This document shows, in pieces, positions 61,000 through 64,000 of a stretch of DNA of 64,000 bases (position 1 is the stretch's first letter; every line of letters begins with the position of its first letter). Below the pieces are notes generated by a model. It was not told the DNA's origin, ran no database searches, and saw only the letters and a program-made list of their open reading frames with translations. The stretch comes from Gnetum montanum (taxonomy: Eukaryota; Streptophyta; Gnetopsida; Gnetales; Gnetaceae): positions 496,946 through 560,945 of the forward strand of contig MNCI01000614.1 of assembly GCA_015680685.1 (NCBI GenBank), written 5' to 3'. The position numbers and the translations under genes were made by a program.

Positions 61000-63900
61000 C
61001 AAAAAAATAATTTCGCGTCCTGCAGACCGTGTGTGGAAGGTAGGATGACCTCTTTAGTGACCTGAGCCCCAAGACAGTTGGTGATTGAGGATTCCATGAT
61101 GGTAACCTTGAGCCCTCGGAAATAGGTCTGGTCATTACGCCAGTTAGCAAAGAAAGCGTCGTCAGCCAGATTTGGGTCCCCAACCAACCGTTGTAGGGGA
61201 TCACACCAACTGCACTGTGTCACCATCTGCCAGAGCTCCTTGTCCTCCTAAAACGTGGCGCAGTCTTATTCAAACGTCGACGTGACTCCCATCGCCGCCT
61301 CGATTTCTTTCCACGCACAGAGAGCTTGGAAAACTAGTTGCAGGGGGGAGGGGGCAACCTTTCTTGGTGAAAAATAGTGTGGTTTCTTGCTTTCCATGCT
61401 ACCCATAAAAGTAGTGTGGCCCAAGAATTGCTGGTGAGGTGCATAAGGGGGTCGCCCCCGCCGCGAGCCACGTGGCATGCATGTATGTGCAATCAGAAAT
61501 GAAGTGTCAGACTGTCTCAGACTCAGTGCTACATTGGGGACAGGTGTCATCCTGAATGAGGTCACGTCTACATAGAAAAGCACACACTGGCAGTGCATCC
61601 AGCCGCATTAACCAAAGGAAGATCTTGATCTTCTCGGGGAATGACCCCCTCCATTTTTGCTGCTAGCCGACCACCTGCAGGTACTTGGTTGTCAGCAGCT
61701 TGCACGGCTCAAGGTCCAACCACCCCAAGGTCTACATCGCCCATGCATGTCGACAGAGCACCTGTCAAGGTATAGAATCTTGCATCCCCGCCTCCCAACG
61801 TCAATACTTCACATTCATGATGCGGATCCACTGGACCGGCTCCCCATGCGGGTGAGTAAACCAAAGCATCAGATGTTGCTACCGAAGCATCAGTTCATCT
61901 TTGAAAGACGAGATTCCCAGCCCCCCCCCTGCCCTGTGTTACAGGGGCACATGACCCATTCCTAGTTTACCAAGTGGATTTTACCCCCTCCCCCCCCTTT
62001 GCCCCCCTTCCAGATGAAGCTCCTGACCAACATGTTGATCCTATTAATGATGGGGTTTGGGGGGGTGGCTATGGCCACCACGAACTGGGTAACTGCTGTG
62101 AGGATCCCTGTCGCCACAAGCAGTAGTCCTTTTCGAGTCAAGAAACAATTTGCCCAATGGCCCATCTTTCTTTCAACTTTCTCCATCAGTGGCCCCCATG
62201 ACATGCTCCACCCACATTGGTAGAGTGGAATGTCCAGGTATGTGTCTTTGCCTGTTCCGAGTAGGATATTTAGGACCTGCACCACCTGGTTTTTAACCTA
62301 TTCATCCACATTAACAAAATGAGCTAAAGATTTATCTCTATTAATCTCCAGCACCAACTCAGCTGCCAGTCAGGACAGAGCAATGTTGATGCATCGTGGA
62401 CCCTTGCTTGACTAAGCAGCATTGTGTCATCCGCATAGTATTCAGCCCGACATGCCACCCCCGTAATGTCCAAGCTGTCTACCCTTGATGTTTTGCAATA
62501 GTTTTGCATTAGATCCATAGCAATGATGAAAAGCAGGGGCAAAAGTGGGTCCCCCTGTCGTAGCCCCCTCTTTGGAGAGGAGAGATCCCATAGCTACCCC
62601 CCACATCGAAAAAAAAACCGATAGATGATTGCATGTGAATGCAAAGCTAGATGAACTGTTGGTCAAAGACTTTTAGTTGCATAATGGATGTCAGGGCTTC
62701 CCAGCTGAGCGTGTTGTATGCTTTAATAATATCGAGTTTGAGACAAAGCCTAGGGAAACTTGTAGTTTGAAGTGAGTGGAGCACCTCCTGCATGAGGAGA
62801 ACCTGATCTTGGAGGGTTCGTCCCTACACGAAGCCTGCTTGGTTAATTTCCACAAGTTTGGGCATAAGTAGCACAAGCTTATGCACAATCAATTTGGAGA
62901 AGATCCGAATAAGCACATTGCAGACTTCGATAAGATGAAAGTGTTCTGGGCAGTGTGCTTTCGATTTTTTTGGGATGCACATAATTCGGGAGCAATTGAG
63001 CTCCCTTCAGACCTACCTCTTGGCTAGCATAAGATTGAATGCATCCAGGATATTGGATCCCACAATATCCATGAATGTCTTAAAGAACTCAAGGCTCCAA
63101 CCGTTAGGCCTAAGTACCTTTCGTCCCAGCATGCTATTGATGGTGGCAGTGAGTTCCTACCATGAAAAAGGAACCAGAAAATGGGTGTTGTCCTCCTCGT
63201 TCAGCAGCTATGCTACTTAGACCGAGATGGGCTTAGTAGATCACTTGGCCCAGATCCTCCCCCAATATTGAGTTAGTTCACTTGCGATTTTCTGCGGGTC
63301 ATCAATAATCTCCCTGTCCTGATTGCGTAGACAACTTGGTTGGCCCCATCCACATGTCTTAGCAATGGCAAAGAAAAATTTTGTTTGCCTATCTCCTTCT
63401 CAGAGCCATCTGACCTAGGAGTGCTATCGCCAGTATGGCTCCTCTTCCAAGTCAAGGCTTTGAAGTTGTCACAGAATGTGCTGCTCCTCCTCATGCAAGT
63501 TCTCCCCAGCTTCCTGTTGGGTCTGGATCCAACCAAGTTGATCTCGGAGTGCCCTTTGACCTGTCCTAAAGGAGAATTTATCCTCCACTGGGAGGGCTTG
63601 AATGGCCCACTTCAGTAGAAGCAAAGCCTCCTTCAGGAAGTTTCGAGGGTCACCTTGGCCAGGCCGATAATCTGCCCAAATGTCCTCCACCAAGGGCCTC
63701 AACCACAACTTAGATTACTAGGTGGCCTCAAAACGGAAGGGCCGTGGGGCCTGGGGCTTTTCCAGCCCGAGCGAACATACCAAGGAGCGATGATCTGAGG
63801 TGACTCTTTCCTGCCCCAAAACATGCACAGCAGAATGGAGGAGGAGGTTGGAGCTGATGCAGACCCGATCAATTCAAGGAAGGATGCGGTTCAAGCCTTT

Positions 63901-64000
63901 CCTCCGATTGCTCCATGTGAACTGGCAATTCTCAATAGGTAGGTCCACCAGGGAGTGGGTCAATAGAAAATCTTGGAACTCTTTCGTGCCGGTGGGGGGC
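61000..64000 (-). pseudogene. L1-type LINE ORF2 (endonuclease end, RT, zf-RVT), 5' end outside window
   Basis: Read from the right edge, the end of the APE-type endonuclease has QFTWSNRR, then a stop where Arg is expected before IDRVC, and SDHRSL (63720-63990). A linker follows (63470-63708). RT motifs are IPKKSKAHCPEHF, QAGFV.GRTLQDQVLLMQEV, LKLDIIKAYNTLSW, PLLFIIAMDL and AEYYADDTML (catalytic YADD kept, 62324-62542). YLDIPL and FIWKGG mark the thumb-like region (61962-62285). The zinc-binding C-terminal domain reads RRDLIQDDTCPQCSTESETV, then HFISDC (about 61490-61590). Stops and several frameshifts show it is dead. The 3' end is uncertain, near 61000. Confidence 0.85.

Overview
This is nuclear DNA of a land plant with a large, repeat-rich genome. 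The evidence is diverged Tat-type and Athila-type Ty3/gypsy elements, a Ty1/copia LTR, an L1-type LINE, TE-borne genes with GT-AG introns, and one ordinary spliced plant gene relic. Very heavy C-to-T/G-to-A decay and low gene density fit a gymnosperm-like genome, but the species cannot be fixed from the sequence. I see no intact protein-coding gene.

Layout. (1) 0-33.8 kb is a head-to-tail array of one Tat-type family (here 'T'), with four LTRs (A 10.24-11.94, B 13.90-15.69, C 30.74-31.21, D 32.16-33.77 kb) and partial internal regions between them. Copy A (0-10.24 kb, left end outside the window) and copy C (15.69-30.74 kb) are the long ones. Copy C reads gag, protease, repeat array, antisense gene, a poly-C/N gap, then RT, RNase H, second RNase H and integrase, a repeat array, a 3' region and the polypurine tract. 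Copy B keeps only a pol fragment and copy D only the 3' end. (2) 33.8-35.5 kb is diverged DNA holding an inverted Athila-like LTR piece. (3) 35.52-54.17 kb is an Athila-type element (E) carrying a complete related element (F, 42.815-52.820 kb) inserted inside it with a perfect 5-bp target duplication. (4) 54.17-55.5 kb is a copia 3' end with its LTR. (5) 56.65-59.38 kb (minus strand) is a decayed NADP-dependent alkenal/double-bond reductase gene with its exon-intron structure intact. (6) 59.86-64 kb holds, on the minus strand, a decayed charged coiled-coil ORF and the 3' part of an L1-type LINE whose 5' end is off the right edge.

The most interesting item is the antisense gene carried by both long T copies. 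It lies on the strand opposite gag-pol, between protease and reverse transcriptase. In copy A it has a TATA box and first exon, followed by an exon encoding an FCP1/NIF-like HAD phosphatase fold, a middle domain and a charged coiled-coil tail. Both copies keep the same splice sites and intron phases around the phosphatase exon although their sequences have diverged strongly. This suggests a spliced, separately transcribed cargo gene of this retrotransposon family.
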